A stretch of DNA of 64,000 bases from Bradyrhizobium sp. CCH5-F6 (GCF_001556045.1 NZ_LSIC01000012.1:268488-332487); one strand, 5' to 3'. Positions 26,155 through 34,831 are shown, numbered from the stretch's first letter. Notes: generated by a model from the sequence alone, not told the origin. A program made the numbers and translations.

Positions 26155-27032
26155 CAGATCGATCCGAACAAGCCACGCGGCCGGATGAAGACAACGAGGA
26201 GGTAGACGGAGTAGATGCCGACCGATTTCAGCGAGGGCGGCAGCACCAGCGCAGTGATCGCCTCGACGAGGCCGACGATGATGCCGCCCGCAAACGCGCC
26301 GAACACGCTGCCGAAGCCGCCGAGCGCCACAGTGACATAGGCGATCAGGGCAAAGGACGCGCCGACATCGGGGTAGATATAGAAGAAGATCGCCATGATC
26401 GCGCCGGCGAGACCGACCAGCGCGGCACCCAGCCCCCAGCCGAACGCAAACACGCGATTCTTGTCGATGCCCACAAGTGCGACCGCGCCGGGATCTTCGC
26501 GAGTGGCCTCGATCGCACGGCCGAAATCAGTGCGATGGATGAAGAAGTAGAGACCGGCAAAGGCGAGAATTGAGACCAGCGCGCCGACCAGCTGCGGCTC
26601 CGGCAGGAAGATGCCGGCAACCGAGATGGTTTTGCCGCCGAGCCAGGACTGCGGGATGCTGCGATAGTCGGGCGTGAAGAAGAACTGCGCAAGACCGCGC
26701 ATCACGATGGCAAGGCCGAACGTGGTGAAGATCTGCACCATGCCGGCGTTGGCCTTCGCCCGCATGGCGAAACGTACAAGGAGCAGGTAGACGACCGCTC
26801 CGAATACAAACAACGCTGCAGCGACCAACGGCGCCGACAGCAGGGGATCGATCGCGAAGAAGGCGAACAGAAAGAAGGACAGGTACATCGCGAGCATCAG
26901 GAACTCGCCATGGGCGAAGTTCGTGACGTCCATCAGGCCGAAGATCAGCGCGAGGCCGACCGCGATCAGTCCGTAGAGCAGGCCCATGAGAAGGCCGCTC
27001 GCGAGACTCTGGATAATGGCTTGGGCTGTCAA
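26154..27032 (-). CDS. livH: Branched-chain-type ABC transporter permease LivH
   Basis: A 292-residue permease with about eight membrane helices. LivH marks are GLIAVGLALIFGLMDVTNFAHG and the coupling loop IEATREDPGAVALVGID. I chose a TTG start at 27032 with GGGGGACGAGAG before it: this gives normal LivH length, while the longer frame to 27092 would translate the palindromic repeat at 27068-27153. A weak start could lower permease synthesis relative to the binding protein. Confidence 0.9.
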   Translation of the reverse strand: MTAQAIIQSLASGLLMGLLYGLIAVGLALIFGLMDVTNFAHGEFLMLAMYLSFFLFAFFAIDPLLSAPLVAAALFVFGAVVYLLLVRFAMRAKANAGMVQIFTTFGLAIVMRGLAQFFFTPDYRSIPQSWLGGKTISVAGIFLPEPQLVGALVSILAFAGLYFFIHRTDFGRAIEATREDPGAVALVGIDKNRVFAFGWGLGAALVGLAGAIMAIFFYIYPDVGASFALIAYVTVALGGFGSVFGAFAGGIIVGLVEAITALVLPPSLKSVGIYSVYLLVVFIRPRGLFGSI

Positions 27033-27067
27033 CTCTCGTCCCCCGTTCGAAAAGTCACCGTCTGCTC

Positions 27068-27153
27068 CGTCATTGCGAGCAAAGCGAAGCAATCCAGCAT
27101 CCCACCACGGAGACAGTCTGGATTGCTTTGTCGCTTCGCCCCTCGCAACGACG
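27068..27153. repeat. Palindromic intergenic repeat, family B, copy 1
   Basis: CGTCATTGCGAGCAAAGCGA AGCAATCC on the left, GGATTGCTTTGTCGCTTCGC...CGCAACGACG on the right: an interrupted palindrome of about 86 bases, between the binding-protein and livH genes. Other copies at 36860, 46783 and 57071. Confidence 0.8.
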
Positions 27154-27199
27154 AGGCTCGCGCGACGATCGCGATGTGCTCCACTGCTCCCGCAGCACC

Positions 27200-28444
27200 C
27201 TATTTCATCGGCCAGATCGCCTCGGCGATCGCGGCCTGCGGCGGGAAGATGGTGACGAACTTGCCGCCGACATATTGCAACAGCACCGGGTCGGCGTCGT
27301 TGTTCTGACCCATCTCGTCGAACTTGACGCGCTTCCAGGGCATGATGGTCTGATCGCCCGGGATGTCGGTCGCCGCCAGCGCGTCTCGGATCTTCTCGCC
27401 GTCGGTCGACTTGGCACGGTTGATGGCGTCGGCGAGGATGATCAGGCCCATGAACTGGCGCGAGGTGAGATCGTTGAAATCCTTGCCCGACTTCGCCTTG
27501 AACATGTCGTTGATCTTGCCGACCATCGGGCGCTTCTGCGCGAGGTCGAGCGAGAACGTGCCGCGCGAGATCACGCCTTCGAGCTTGTCGCCGACGGCAT
27601 CATAGAGCGCCTTCTCGGAGAAGCCGGCGTCCTGCGCCACGATCGCGTTCGGCTTGTAGCCGAGCTCGGCCATGGTCTTGACCAGAAGGATGCCATCGGT
27701 GGTGTAGCTCGACGGCATCAGCACGTCGGCATTGGCGGTCTTGAGCTGCTGCACCTCGGCCGAGAGCGAGGGCGAGTTGGCGCGGTACTTGATGTCGGTG
27801 ACGATCTTGTAGCCGCGCTCGCCGGCGATCTTGGTCTGGGCGTTGCCGGAGTCGGTACCGAAGATGGTGTCTTCATGGAACAGAGACAGCGTCTCGATCT
27901 TGGTGCCCTTCTTCTTCATGGCATCGAAGAAGTCGAACATCGCGGCCGAGTACATCTCGTCATGGGGCGCCGCGCGGAAGTAATATTTCAGGCCGCGGCG
28001 ATGCAGGCTGGGCGAGGAATTGTCGGCGGAAACGAACGGGACCTGGTAGCGTTCGCAGATCTGGCTGACGGTGACGGCGACCGCGCTCTGATAGGTGCCG
28101 ATGACGGCGCAGACCTTCTCCTGCGTGATCAGGCGCTCGGCTTCGGCGCGGCCCTTCTGCGGGTCGGCCTGGTGGTCGGCGAACACGAGACGGATCTTCG
28201 CGCCGCCGAGTCCCGGCAGGCCTTCGCCCTTCGCCAGCGGCAGGTCGAAATCGGTGTTCTTGTTGATGACTTCGAGCGCGGTCTCATAGGCCTTCTGCGC
28301 GTCGACGCCCTGCTGCGCGCTGCCGCCGGAGAACGGATAGATCACGCCGATCACGACTTCCGAGGTCTGTGCGCGCGCTGCCAGCGGCACGAGAGCGGCA
28401 GTGGCGGTGGCTCCCAACAACACGTCGCGGCGAGTGATCGTCAT
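27200..28444 (-). CDS. ABC transporter substrate-binding protein (Liv/urea-amide type)
   Basis: A 414-residue periplasmic binding protein, type I fold. The N-terminus MTITRRDVLLGATATAALV is a twin-arginine-like signal with probable cleavage after ARA near residue 26. The mature start SEVVIGVIYPFSGGSAQQG and KVCAVIGTYQSAVAVTVSQI are typical of this group. The ligand is not readable; linkage to a DUF1445 gene and, across the divergent promoter, to amide-cleaving enzymes suggests a nitrogen-bearing acid. Start at 28444 places the signal peptide correctly. Confidence 0.92.
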   Translation of the reverse strand: MTITRRDVLLGATATAALVPLAARAQTSEVVIGVIYPFSGGSAQQGVDAQKAYETALEVINKNTDFDLPLAKGEGLPGLGGAKIRLVFADHQADPQKGRAEAERLITQEKVCAVIGTYQSAVAVTVSQICERYQVPFVSADNSSPSLHRRGLKYYFRAAPHDEMYSAAMFDFFDAMKKKGTKIETLSLFHEDTIFGTDSGNAQTKIAGERGYKIVTDIKYRANSPSLSAEVQQLKTANADVLMPSSYTTDGILLVKTMAELGYKPNAIVAQDAGFSEKALYDAVGDKLEGVISRGTFSLDLAQKRPMVGKINDMFKAKSGKDFNDLTSRQFMGLIILADAINRAKSTDGEKIRDALAATDIPGDQTIMPWKRVKFDEMGQNNDADPVLLQYVGGKFVTIFPPQAAIAEAIWPMK

Positions 28445-28533
28445 GGCAAAGTCCCCTGTTACTGAATTGCGGTTGATCGAATGAAGCGATTGATGGATGC
28501 GGTAAAGCCTGAAGAAGCAGCAGACGCTGCCCA

Positions 28534-29349
28534 CTAAATCACGGCCATGTTTCTGTTCTTCAGATCCGTCACCAGCATGAGGCCGGGCGAATGCGTGATG
28601 GCGAACGGGAGTTTTGCGGCATTGATCACCGATTGCGGCGTCACCCCGCAGGCCCAGAACACCGGAATCTCGTCGTCGGCGACCGGCACCGGATCGCCAT
28701 AGTCGGGCTTGGCGATGTCCTTGATGCCGATCAGATGCGGATGGCCGAGATGCACGGGCGCGCCGTGCACGGCGGGATAGCGCGAGGTGATCTGCACCGC
28801 CCGAATTGCGTCAGCCGGCTTGAAGGGACGCATCGACACGACCATGGGACCGGCGAACGGCCCGGCCTCGCCGCAAGGAATGTTGGTGCGATACATCGGC
28901 ACGCGCACGTTCTTCTCGATGTGGCGGATCGGCATGCCCTCTTCGAGCAGGGCCTCTTCGAACGAGAAGGAGCAGCCGAGCACGAAGGTCACGAGGTCGT
29001 CGCGCCAATACTTGGTCACGTCGGTCGGCTCGTCCACGACCTCGCCGTCGCGCCAGACGCGGTAGCGCGGCACGTCGGTGCGGATGTCGAGATCGGCGCC
29101 GAGCGAGGGGATGTGAGGACTGCCGACATCGGACATGCCGATGATCGGGCACGGCTTCGGATTGAGCTGGCAGAAGCGGTGGAAGGCGCTGGCATATTCG
29201 GCAGGCAGGATCGCCAGATTGCCCTGGACGAAACCCGGAGCGACGCCGGCGGTGGAGGCGACCAGCCCCTCGCGATAGGCGAGCCGGGCCCTGCGGCTCG
29301 GAAGGGAGTCGGTTGTTTCAGTTTGCTGCGCTGCCACCAAAACAGTCAT
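28534..29349 (-). CDS. DUF1445 family putative hydro-lyase (D-glutamate cyclase-like)
   Basis: A 271-residue DUF1445 protein. Recognisable blocks are [68 protein letters not shown] and [13 protein letters not shown] near the end. The mammalian relative interconverts D-glutamate and 5-oxo-D-proline; bacterial members are called hydro-lyases on thin evidence. It is the first gene of the transporter operon and divergent from the LysR gene, so its substrate may be what the transporter imports or a product of it. Start 29349 fits; the frame to 29394 lacks support. Confidence 0.88.
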   Translation of the reverse strand: MTVLVAAQQTETTDSLPSRRARLAYREGLVASTAGVAPGFVQGNLAILPAEYASAFHRFCQLNPKPCPIIGMSDVGSPHIPSLGADLDIRTDVPRYRVWRDGEVVDEPTDVTKYWRDDLVTFVLGCSFSFEEALLEEGMPIRHIEKNVRVPMYRTNIPCGEAGPFAGPMVVSMRPFKPADAIRAVQITSRYPAVHGAPVHLGHPHLIGIKDIAKPDYGDPVPVADDEIPVFWACGVTPQSVINAAKLPFAITHSPGLMLVTDLKNRNMAVI

Positions 29350-29430
29350 GTGATCGACCTGCCTATAAACTCGACAAAGACAAGCCAACACCAAGCGTGC
29401 TATAAAGTCTAATCGTCGTTTCTAATCAAT

Positions 29431-29453
29431 ATCGATAAATCTGATTTATCGAT
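29431..29453. promoter_or_regulatory. Perfect palindromic LysR-type operator
   Basis: ATCGATAAAT-CTG-ATTTATCGAT: 10-bp arms, no mismatches, containing TAAATCTGATTTA, the T-N11-A box of LysR-type regulators. It lies 15 bases before the LysR start, in the divergent region shared with the DUF1445 gene. Two direct copies of TCTAATC (29408-29414 and 29421-29427, 13 bases apart) precede it and may be the activation half-sites. Confidence 0.75.
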
Positions 29454-29468
29454 CGGGAAATCCTTCCA

Positions 29469-30386
29469 ATGCTGGACTTCAGGTCGATCGAGACTTTCCT
29501 GTGGGTCGTGAAGCTCGGCAGCTTTCGTGGCGCCGCGCAACGGCTCAACACGACCCAGCCCGCGATCTCCCAACGCATCGCGCAGCTCGAGCGCGAGATG
29601 GGCGTCAAGCTCCTGAATCGCGATCATCGCATCGCCTCGCCGACACCGAGCGGCCGGCAGATGATGGTCTATGCCGAGAAGCTGATCGGTCTGCGGGCCG
29701 CGATGATGGCGGAGATCGGCGACCGCTCGGCGATGCGCGGCGTGATGCGCCTCGGTGTCGCCGAAACCATCGTGCACACTTGGCTGCCGCGGCTCGTGAA
29801 GAGCGTGAACGAGGTCTACCCGAACCTCTCGCTGGAGATCGAGGTCGACATCACGCCGAACCTCACCGCGCGCCTCCTCGCGCAGGAGATCGAGCTTGCT
29901 TTCGTGGTCGGACCGCTATCCGCCTCCGGCGTGCACAACCGCGTGCTCGCCGATTATCCGATCGGCTTCCTCGCCAGTCCCTCGCTCGGGCTCGGCAAAG
30001 GCCCGTTGACGCCGGCGCAGCTCGCGCGGTTTCCGATCATCACCTTCCCGCGCAAGACCAAGCCCTACGAGGTCGTACGAGAGGTGTTCGACCGGCCGGA
30101 GCTGCCGCCGATCCGGCTGCACGCCTCCGCTTCGCTCGCGACGGTCATCCACATGGCGATCGAGGGCCTCGGCATCGCCGTTATTCCCGACGCCATCGTC
30201 GAGAACGAGCTCGCCGACGGGCGACTGCAACTGCTCGACACCGATCTTTCGATCGCGCCGCTGACCTTCACCGCGAGCTGGCTCGCCTCGCCCGACGTCG
30301 TCGCCGTGGAGCGCGTCGCCGAGCTTGCACGGCAGATAGCGCAGAGCAGCCTCGCGGTTGACGCGCCCGCGCAGGCGCGTCATTGA
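29469..30386 (+). CDS. LysR family transcriptional regulator
   Basis: A 305-residue LysR regulator. The N-terminal winged helix reads LDFRSIETFLWVVKLGSFRGAAQRLNTTQPAI over residues 2-33 in outline, with the recognition helix around TQPAISQRIAQLE. The effector domain spans about 90-295. It is divergent from the DUF1445-transporter operon and upstream of the carbamoylase-like gene, and a perfect palindrome lies in between, so it probably controls its own gene and the transporter. Effector unknown. Confidence 0.93.
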   Translation: MLDFRSIETFLWVVKLGSFRGAAQRLNTTQPAISQRIAQLEREMGVKLLNRDHRIASPTPSGRQMMVYAEKLIGLRAAMMAEIGDRSAMRGVMRLGVAETIVHTWLPRLVKSVNEVYPNLSLEIEVDITPNLTARLLAQEIELAFVVGPLSASGVHNRVLADYPIGFLASPSLGLGKGPLTPAQLARFPIITFPRKTKPYEVVREVFDRPELPPIRLHASASLATVIHMAIEGLGIAVIPDAIVENELADGRLQLLDTDLSIAPLTFTASWLASPDVVAVERVAELARQIAQSSLAVDAPAQARH

Positions 30387-30410
30387 AAAAGCGCCGGACA
30401 ACCTTCAACG

Positions 30411-30490
30411 TCGTTCCGGGGCGATGCGACAGCATCGAACCCGGAATCTCGAGATTCCGGGGCCGGCTGTTTGAGCCGCTCCGGAATGAC
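30411..30490. repeat. Palindromic intergenic element (singleton)
   Basis: TCGTTCCGGGGCGATGCGAC at the left and GCCGCTCCGGAATGAC at the right, with an internal perfect palindrome CCGGAATCTCGAGATTCCGG. It lies between the LysR and hydrolase genes. Confidence 0.6.
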
Positions 30491-30509
30491 AAACTGAGAG
30501 ACTGACCGC

Positions 30510-31760
30510 ATGAGCCGAGCCGCCACCAATCTGCAAATCGATTCCGCCCGTCTCTGGGGCTCCATCCACGAGACCGCAAAGTTCGGCGCGACGGCCAAGG
30601 GCGGCGTACGGCGGCTGACGCTGAGCGCGGAAGACAAGCAGGTGCGCGACTGGTTCCGCAAGGCCTGCGAGGAGGCCGGACTGGAAGTCCACATCGACGC
30701 GCTCGGCTCCATGTTCGGCCTGCGCAAGGGCCGCGACATGTCGAAGCCGCCCGTCGGCATCGGCTCGCATCTCGATACACAGCCGACCGGCGGCAAGTAT
30801 GACGGCATCCTGGGGACGCTCGGCGCACTGGAGGTGATCCGGACGCTGAACGATGCCGGCATCGAGACCGAGGCGCCGATCTGCGTCGTCAACTGGACCA
30901 ACGAGGAAGGCTCTCGCTTCGCGCCTGCGATGATGGCCTCCGCCGCCTATGTCGGCGACTTCACCACCGACGACATTCTGTCGCGCAAGGACGCAGAAGG
31001 CGTGACAGTGGGCCAGGCGCTCGACGGCATCGGCTATCGCGGCGACAAGCCGGTCGGCTTCCAGAAGCTCGGCTGCTTCGTCGAGCTGCACATCGAACAG
31101 GGTCCAATTCTGGAAGCGGAAGGCAAGACCATCGGCGTGGTCGATTCCGGTCAGGGCGTATTGTGGTACGACGGCAAGATTTCCGGCTTCGAGAGCCATG
31201 CGGGTTCGACGCCGATGCCACTGCGACGCGATGCGCTGGCGACACTGTCGGAGATCGTGCTGGCGATGGAAGCGATTGCCAGGAAGCATGGGCCCAATGC
31301 GGTCGGCACCATCGGCGAGGCCGTGATCGCAAATCCCTCGCGCAACGTCATTCCCGGCGAGATCGCCTTCACCATGGACTGCCGCAGCGCCGACGGCGCC
31401 ATCATGGATGCGCTCGATCGCGATCTTCGAGCGGCCATTGCCGAGATCGCCGCGCGACGCAAGGTCGAGGTCAAGATCGATCTGGTCTGGCGCAAGCCGC
31501 CGACGCATTTCGATCCGAAGTTGATCGCGGCGGTCGAAAATGCGGCGAAGACGCTCGGCTATGCCTCCCGCCGCATCACCTCCGGCGCCGGCCACGATGC
31601 CTGCAATCTCAACACCGTCATGCCTGCGGCGATGGTCTTCGTGCCCTGCAAGGACGGCATCAGCCACAACGAGCTGGAGGACGCGACGCAAGCGGACTGC
31701 GCCGCGGGCACCAACGTGCTCATGCACACCGTGCTGGCGATCGCCGGCGTCGCGTCCTGA
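30510..31760 (+). CDS. Zn-dependent hydrolase, carbamoylase/allantoate amidohydrolase family
   Basis: A 416-residue M20-type amidohydrolase. Metal ligands can be placed: SHLDTQPTGGKYDG (His and bridging Asp), NEEGSRFAP (Glu), ELHIEQGP (His) and SGAGHDA (His). A dimerisation domain lies at about 210-330. Family members split N-carbamoyl-amino acids, allantoate or ureidoglycine. It precedes two hydroxyacid dehydrogenase genes, one in the family that contains ureidoglycolate dehydrogenase; ureide use is therefore an attractive but unproven role. Confidence 0.9.
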   Translation: MSRAATNLQIDSARLWGSIHETAKFGATAKGGVRRLTLSAEDKQVRDWFRKACEEAGLEVHIDALGSMFGLRKGRDMSKPPVGIGSHLDTQPTGGKYDGILGTLGALEVIRTLNDAGIETEAPICVVNWTNEEGSRFAPAMMASAAYVGDFTTDDILSRKDAEGVTVGQALDGIGYRGDKPVGFQKLGCFVELHIEQGPILEAEGKTIGVVDSGQGVLWYDGKISGFESHAGSTPMPLRRDALATLSEIVLAMEAIARKHGPNAVGTIGEAVIANPSRNVIPGEIAFTMDCRSADGAIMDALDRDLRAAIAEIAARRKVEVKIDLVWRKPPTHFDPKLIAAVENAAKTLGYASRRITSGAGHDACNLNTVMPAAMVFVPCKDGISHNELEDATQADCAAGTNVLMHTVLAIAGVAS

Positions 31761-31774
31761 CTGGAGAAGAAGCC

Positions 31775-32686
31775 ATGCGCGGAGTTTTCGTCGACGCCAA
31801 TGAAGCCCTCGCCGTGATCATGGAGCGGCTGGAGAAACCCGGCGACCCAAAGGTGCGGATCCACAGGGATCCCGACATCAAGCCGGAGCAATATCCCGAA
31901 ATCCTCGACGGCGCCGAGATCGCGATCGTCGACCACACCGCGCTTCCCACCGACGTGGCGAGGAAATGCACGGGGCTGAAGCACGTCGTGTTCCTCGGCA
32001 CCGGCGCGCGCAGCTACATGAACCCGGAGGAGCTCGCCGAGCTCGGCATTTCCGTGCATCTGATCAAGGGCTATGGCGACACGGCAGTGGCCGAGTGCGC
32101 GATCGCGCTGATGTGGGCCTCGGCCCGCGTCATCGCGATGATGGACCGCGAGATGCGGGCCGGGAACTGGCTGCGCGAGGACGGCATGCAGCTCACCGGC
32201 AAGACGCTCGGCCTGATCGGGTTCGGCGGCATTGCCGCCGAGGTCGCGCGCATCGCGACCGGCTCGGGCATGAAGGTGATCGCCTGGAATCGCTCGCCGA
32301 AGAGCTATCCCGGTGTCGAGTTCACCGATCTCGATACGGTGCTGGCGAAGAGCGACGTCGTGTCACTGCATCTTCTGCTCAACGACGAAACGCGCGGCAT
32401 GATCACGCGCGACAGGATCTTCGCGATGAAGCGCGGTGTCATTCTCGTCAACACCGCCCGCGCCGCGATCGTCGACGAGGCCGCCATGATCGAGGCGCTG
32501 AAGTCCGGCCACATCCGTCATGCCGGCCTCGACGTCTTCAATACGGAGCCGCTCCCCGGCGATCATCCGCTGACGAAGCTGCCGAACGTGACGCTGTCGG
32601 CGCATTCGGCCTTCCGGACGCCGGAGGCGAGCGAGAACCTGATTGGCGCGGCGTGGGAGCACTGCCGCCGGATCGTGAATTCGTAG
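31775..32686 (+). CDS. D-2-hydroxyacid dehydrogenase family protein
   Basis: A 303-residue NAD-dependent dehydrogenase. The Rossmann motif is LGLIGFGGIAAEVARIA; the catalytic set is arginine in VNTARAAIVDE, glutamate in DVFNTEPLPGDHPL and histidine in SAHSAFRTPEA. It would reduce or oxidise a small 2-hydroxyacid such as glyoxylate or hydroxypyruvate. It starts 14 bases after the hydrolase stop with GGAGAAG before ATG, so the two are one operon. Its TAG stop (32684-32686) is supplied by the first bases of a family A repeat. Confidence 0.92.
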   Translation: MRGVFVDANEALAVIMERLEKPGDPKVRIHRDPDIKPEQYPEILDGAEIAIVDHTALPTDVARKCTGLKHVVFLGTGARSYMNPEELAELGISVHLIKGYGDTAVAECAIALMWASARVIAMMDREMRAGNWLREDGMQLTGKTLGLIGFGGIAAEVARIATGSGMKVIAWNRSPKSYPGVEFTDLDTVLAKSDVVSLHLLLNDETRGMITRDRIFAMKRGVILVNTARAAIVDEAAMIEALKSGHIRHAGLDVFNTEPLPGDHPLTKLPNVTLSAHSAFRTPEASENLIGAAWEHCRRIVNS

Positions 32687-32797
32687 GGTGGGTTAGCCCT
32701 GCAGTTGCGCGAAGCGCATCTGCAGGGCGTAACCCACCACTGTATATTTCCGCGGACGCAGAAGCGGTGGGTTACGCCTTCGGCTAACCCACCCTAC
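32683..32797. repeat. Nested palindromic repeat, family A, copy 2
   Basis: GTAGGGTGGGTTAGCC at the left and GGCTAACCCACCCTAC at the right; inner pair GCGTAACCCACC and GGTGGGTTACGC. The leading GTAG contains the stop codon of the dehydrogenase gene. Confidence 0.85.
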
Positions 32798-32836
32798 ACT
32801 CCCCGCCATATTGTGAAGGGACAAGAGCGACAACAC

Positions 32837-33910
32837 ATGGCTGACTATCGCACCATCAAGGCCGAAGCGCTCACCAACGTCGTCCGCGCCATCGTCAAGG
32901 CCGGCGGCTCCTCGGACCGAGAGGCCGAGCTCGTGTCCACCAATCTCGTCGAGGCCAATCTCAAAGGCCACGACTCGCACGGCGTCGGCATGATCCCGCG
33001 CTACATCCAGAGCGTCACGACGGGCGGCCTCGCCGTGAACCAGCACGTCAAGATCGTGCTCGACACCGGTCCGCTTCTCACCCTCGACGGCCTCACGGGC
33101 TACGGCCAGGTGATCGGCTATGAAGCGATGGAGCTGGCCGCCGAGCGCGCCAAGCGCAATGGCGTGTGCCTCGTCGGCCTTTCCAACTCGCACCACATCG
33201 GCCGCATCGGTCACTGGGCCGAGCAGTGCATCGACCATGGACTGGTCTCGATCCATTTCGTCAACGTGATCTCTCGGCCGATCGTGGCGCCCTGGGGCGG
33301 CAGCGATGCCCGCCACGGCACCAACCCGTTCTGCGTCGGCATCCCGCGCAGGGGCAAGGACCCGATCGTGCTCGATTTTGCCACCAGCAGGATCGCACAA
33401 GGCAAGACCCGTGTCGCCCACAACAAGGGCGTCGAGCTGGAGCCCGGCACCATCATCGACAATGAAGGCAAACCCACCGTCAATCCGCGCTACACCGTGA
33501 TCCCGCCGCACGGCGCGATCCTGCCGTTCGGCGAGCATAAGGGCTCGGGGCTCGCGCTGGTGTGCGAAATCCTCGGCGGTGCGCTCTCAGGCGGGCAGGT
33601 GGTCAAGGGCCCGTCCGACGGCAAGCATAACGTTCTCAACGGCATGCTCTCGATCGTCATCGACCCGGGCAAGCTCGGCACCGGCGAGAACCTCGCACGT
33701 GAAGTCGAAAGTTTCGTCGCCTGGCACACCGCGTCGCCGCCTGGCCCCGGGATCGACAAGGTGAGGATCGCCGGCGAACCTGAGCGCGAGACCAAGACAA
33801 AGCGCCTCGCCGAAGGCATTCCGGTCGATCCGACCACCTGGCAGGAGATTCTTGAGGCTGGGAAGAAGTTCGGGCTGGATCAGGCGGCGATCGAGCAGAT
33901 CGTGGGCTGA
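32837..33910 (+). CDS. Ldh family (malate/L-lactate/ureidoglycolate dehydrogenase-type) oxidoreductase
   Basis: A 357-residue enzyme of the Ldh_2 family, a non-Rossmann NAD(P) fold. Marks are GHDSHGVGMIPRYIQ (catalytic histidine), SNSHHIGRIGHWAEQ, VAPWGGSDARHGTNP and GEHKGSGLALVCEI. Relatives oxidise malate, sulfolactate, ureidoglycolate (AllD) or delta-1-piperideine carboxylate, so the substrate is open. Start 32837 comes after the repeat; upstream codons would translate it. Probably in the same transcript as the preceding two genes. Confidence 0.9.
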   Translation: MADYRTIKAEALTNVVRAIVKAGGSSDREAELVSTNLVEANLKGHDSHGVGMIPRYIQSVTTGGLAVNQHVKIVLDTGPLLTLDGLTGYGQVIGYEAMELAAERAKRNGVCLVGLSNSHHIGRIGHWAEQCIDHGLVSIHFVNVISRPIVAPWGGSDARHGTNPFCVGIPRRGKDPIVLDFATSRIAQGKTRVAHNKGVELEPGTIIDNEGKPTVNPRYTVIPPHGAILPFGEHKGSGLALVCEILGGALSGGQVVKGPSDGKHNVLNGMLSIVIDPGKLGTGENLAREVESFVAWHTASPPGPGIDKVRIAGEPERETKTKRLAEGIPVDPTTWQEILEAGKKFGLDQAAIEQIVG

Positions 33911-33913
33911 TCG

Positions 33914-33943
33914 GGAACGAAGCGCATCGCTCCGCTTCGTTCC
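33914..33943 (+). terminator. Probable terminator after the Ldh-family gene
   Basis: GGAACGAAGCG / CGCTTCGTTCC, a perfect 11-bp stem with an 8-base loop, starting three bases past the stop codon. No T-run follows, so termination may be partial. Confidence 0.55.
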
Positions 33944-34022
33944 GACCTCATGGACGATCGCGCATGTGAGGCTGGACAACGGCGAAAGGTCGCCGCGGCC
34001 CGCGGAGCGGATTTGAACCGGC

Positions 34023-34046
34023 CCGCGTGGTCTTGCGACAACGCGG
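34023..34046. other. Strong hairpin upstream of the SUFU gene; tRNA-like surroundings
   Basis: CCGCGT-G-GTC-TTGC-GAC-A-ACGCGG folds as a two-step stem; the minus-strand loop is GCAA, a GNRA tetraloop. Downstream on the minus strand comes GGTTCAAATCC, which looks like a tRNA T-loop, and GGAGGCGGA / TCCGCTCC could close the structure. The T-stem has a mismatch and the acceptor a bulge, so I do not call a tRNA; a decayed tRNA or a leader structure is possible. Confidence 0.3.
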
Positions 34047-34079
34047 ATGTCCCGGCCCTCATCCGCCTCCGAGGTTCAC

Positions 34080-34721
34080 ATGCTCTCCCGTCTCGCAAAG
34101 CTCATGTCCGGCACAAGTCAGCCGTCACACGCCGCCGACCTCTACCGGCAACGGCTCGCCATCTATGAGAGCGAGCTGGGCGAACCCGAATACAGTTTCA
34201 CGGACAGCGCGGAGCGCCGCATCGACATCCACGCCTTCGGCCGCGATTTCGTACCGGTGTGCCAGGAGGGCTCTGACGAGGGCTACGTGCTTCTGACCAA
34301 CGGCATGAGCCAGCAACGGATGCCGGGGGTGCTTGGGGACGCAAAGCCGCGTGCCGAGCTGATGTGGTATGTCCGCGAACCGACGGAGGAGGTTTGCGCC
34401 AATCTGCGCTGGCTTGCCAACCTGCCGTTCATCGACACGACCTGGTTCGGCTTCGGCCATCGTGTCGCGCTGCCGCGGCCGCCGGTTGCAGGAACGGACT
34501 TCGAGACGTTCCTGTTTCTCACGCCGATCATCGGCCCCGATCAGCGGATCGCCGAGGCGCTGGAGATCGCGGGCGATCCCGTGGAGATCCTGACCGTAAA
34601 CCTGATCTCGCATCAGGAACTCGGGCTCATCAAGTCCAGGGGGCTCGATCCGTTTCTCGACCTGCTCGACGAGAACAACTACCCGCCGATCTTCGATCCG
34701 ATGAGGAAGTCGTACGTGTAG
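34080..34721 (+). CDS. Suppressor-of-fused (SUFU) domain protein
   Basis: A 213-residue protein with a bacterial SUFU domain. Recognisable parts are RIDIHAFGRDFVPVC, YVLLTNGMSQQRM (the conserved LVTxGMS-like block), RAELMWYVREPTEEV, FLTPIIGPDQRIAEALEI and LVISHQELGLIK-like ending. Bacterial SUFU proteins are often immunity proteins of polymorphic toxin systems, but no toxin gene is nearby. Start 34080 has GAGG seven bases upstream. Its TAG stop lies in the first bases of a family A repeat. Confidence 0.85.
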   Translation: MLSRLAKLMSGTSQPSHAADLYRQRLAIYESELGEPEYSFTDSAERRIDIHAFGRDFVPVCQEGSDEGYVLLTNGMSQQRMPGVLGDAKPRAELMWYVREPTEEVCANLRWLANLPFIDTTWFGFGHRVALPRPPVAGTDFETFLFLTPIIGPDQRIAEALEIAGDPVEILTVNLISHQELGLIKSRGLDPFLDLLDENNYPPIFDPMRKSYV

Positions 34722-34831
34722 GGTGGGTTAGCTGAGCGGATGCGCAAAGCGCATCGGCTCGGCGTAACCACCTCTTCTGCTTCTGCGGATATGAATAGCG
34801 GTGGGTTACACCTTCGGCGAACCCACCCTAC
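34718..34831. repeat. Nested palindromic repeat, family A, copy 3
   Basis: GTAGGGTGGGTTAGCTGAG at the left; GGCGAACCCACCCTAC at the right, with inner GGCGTAACCACC and GGTGGGTTACACC. More diverged than the other copies. It provides the SUFU stop codon and ends 15 bases before the tartrate dehydrogenase stop. Confidence 0.8.

Noticed and set aside
27033-27092. Longer LivH starting at 27092
   Set aside because: The extension translates a family B repeat and gives a non-family N-terminus; a TTG with a ribosome site at 27032 fits better.
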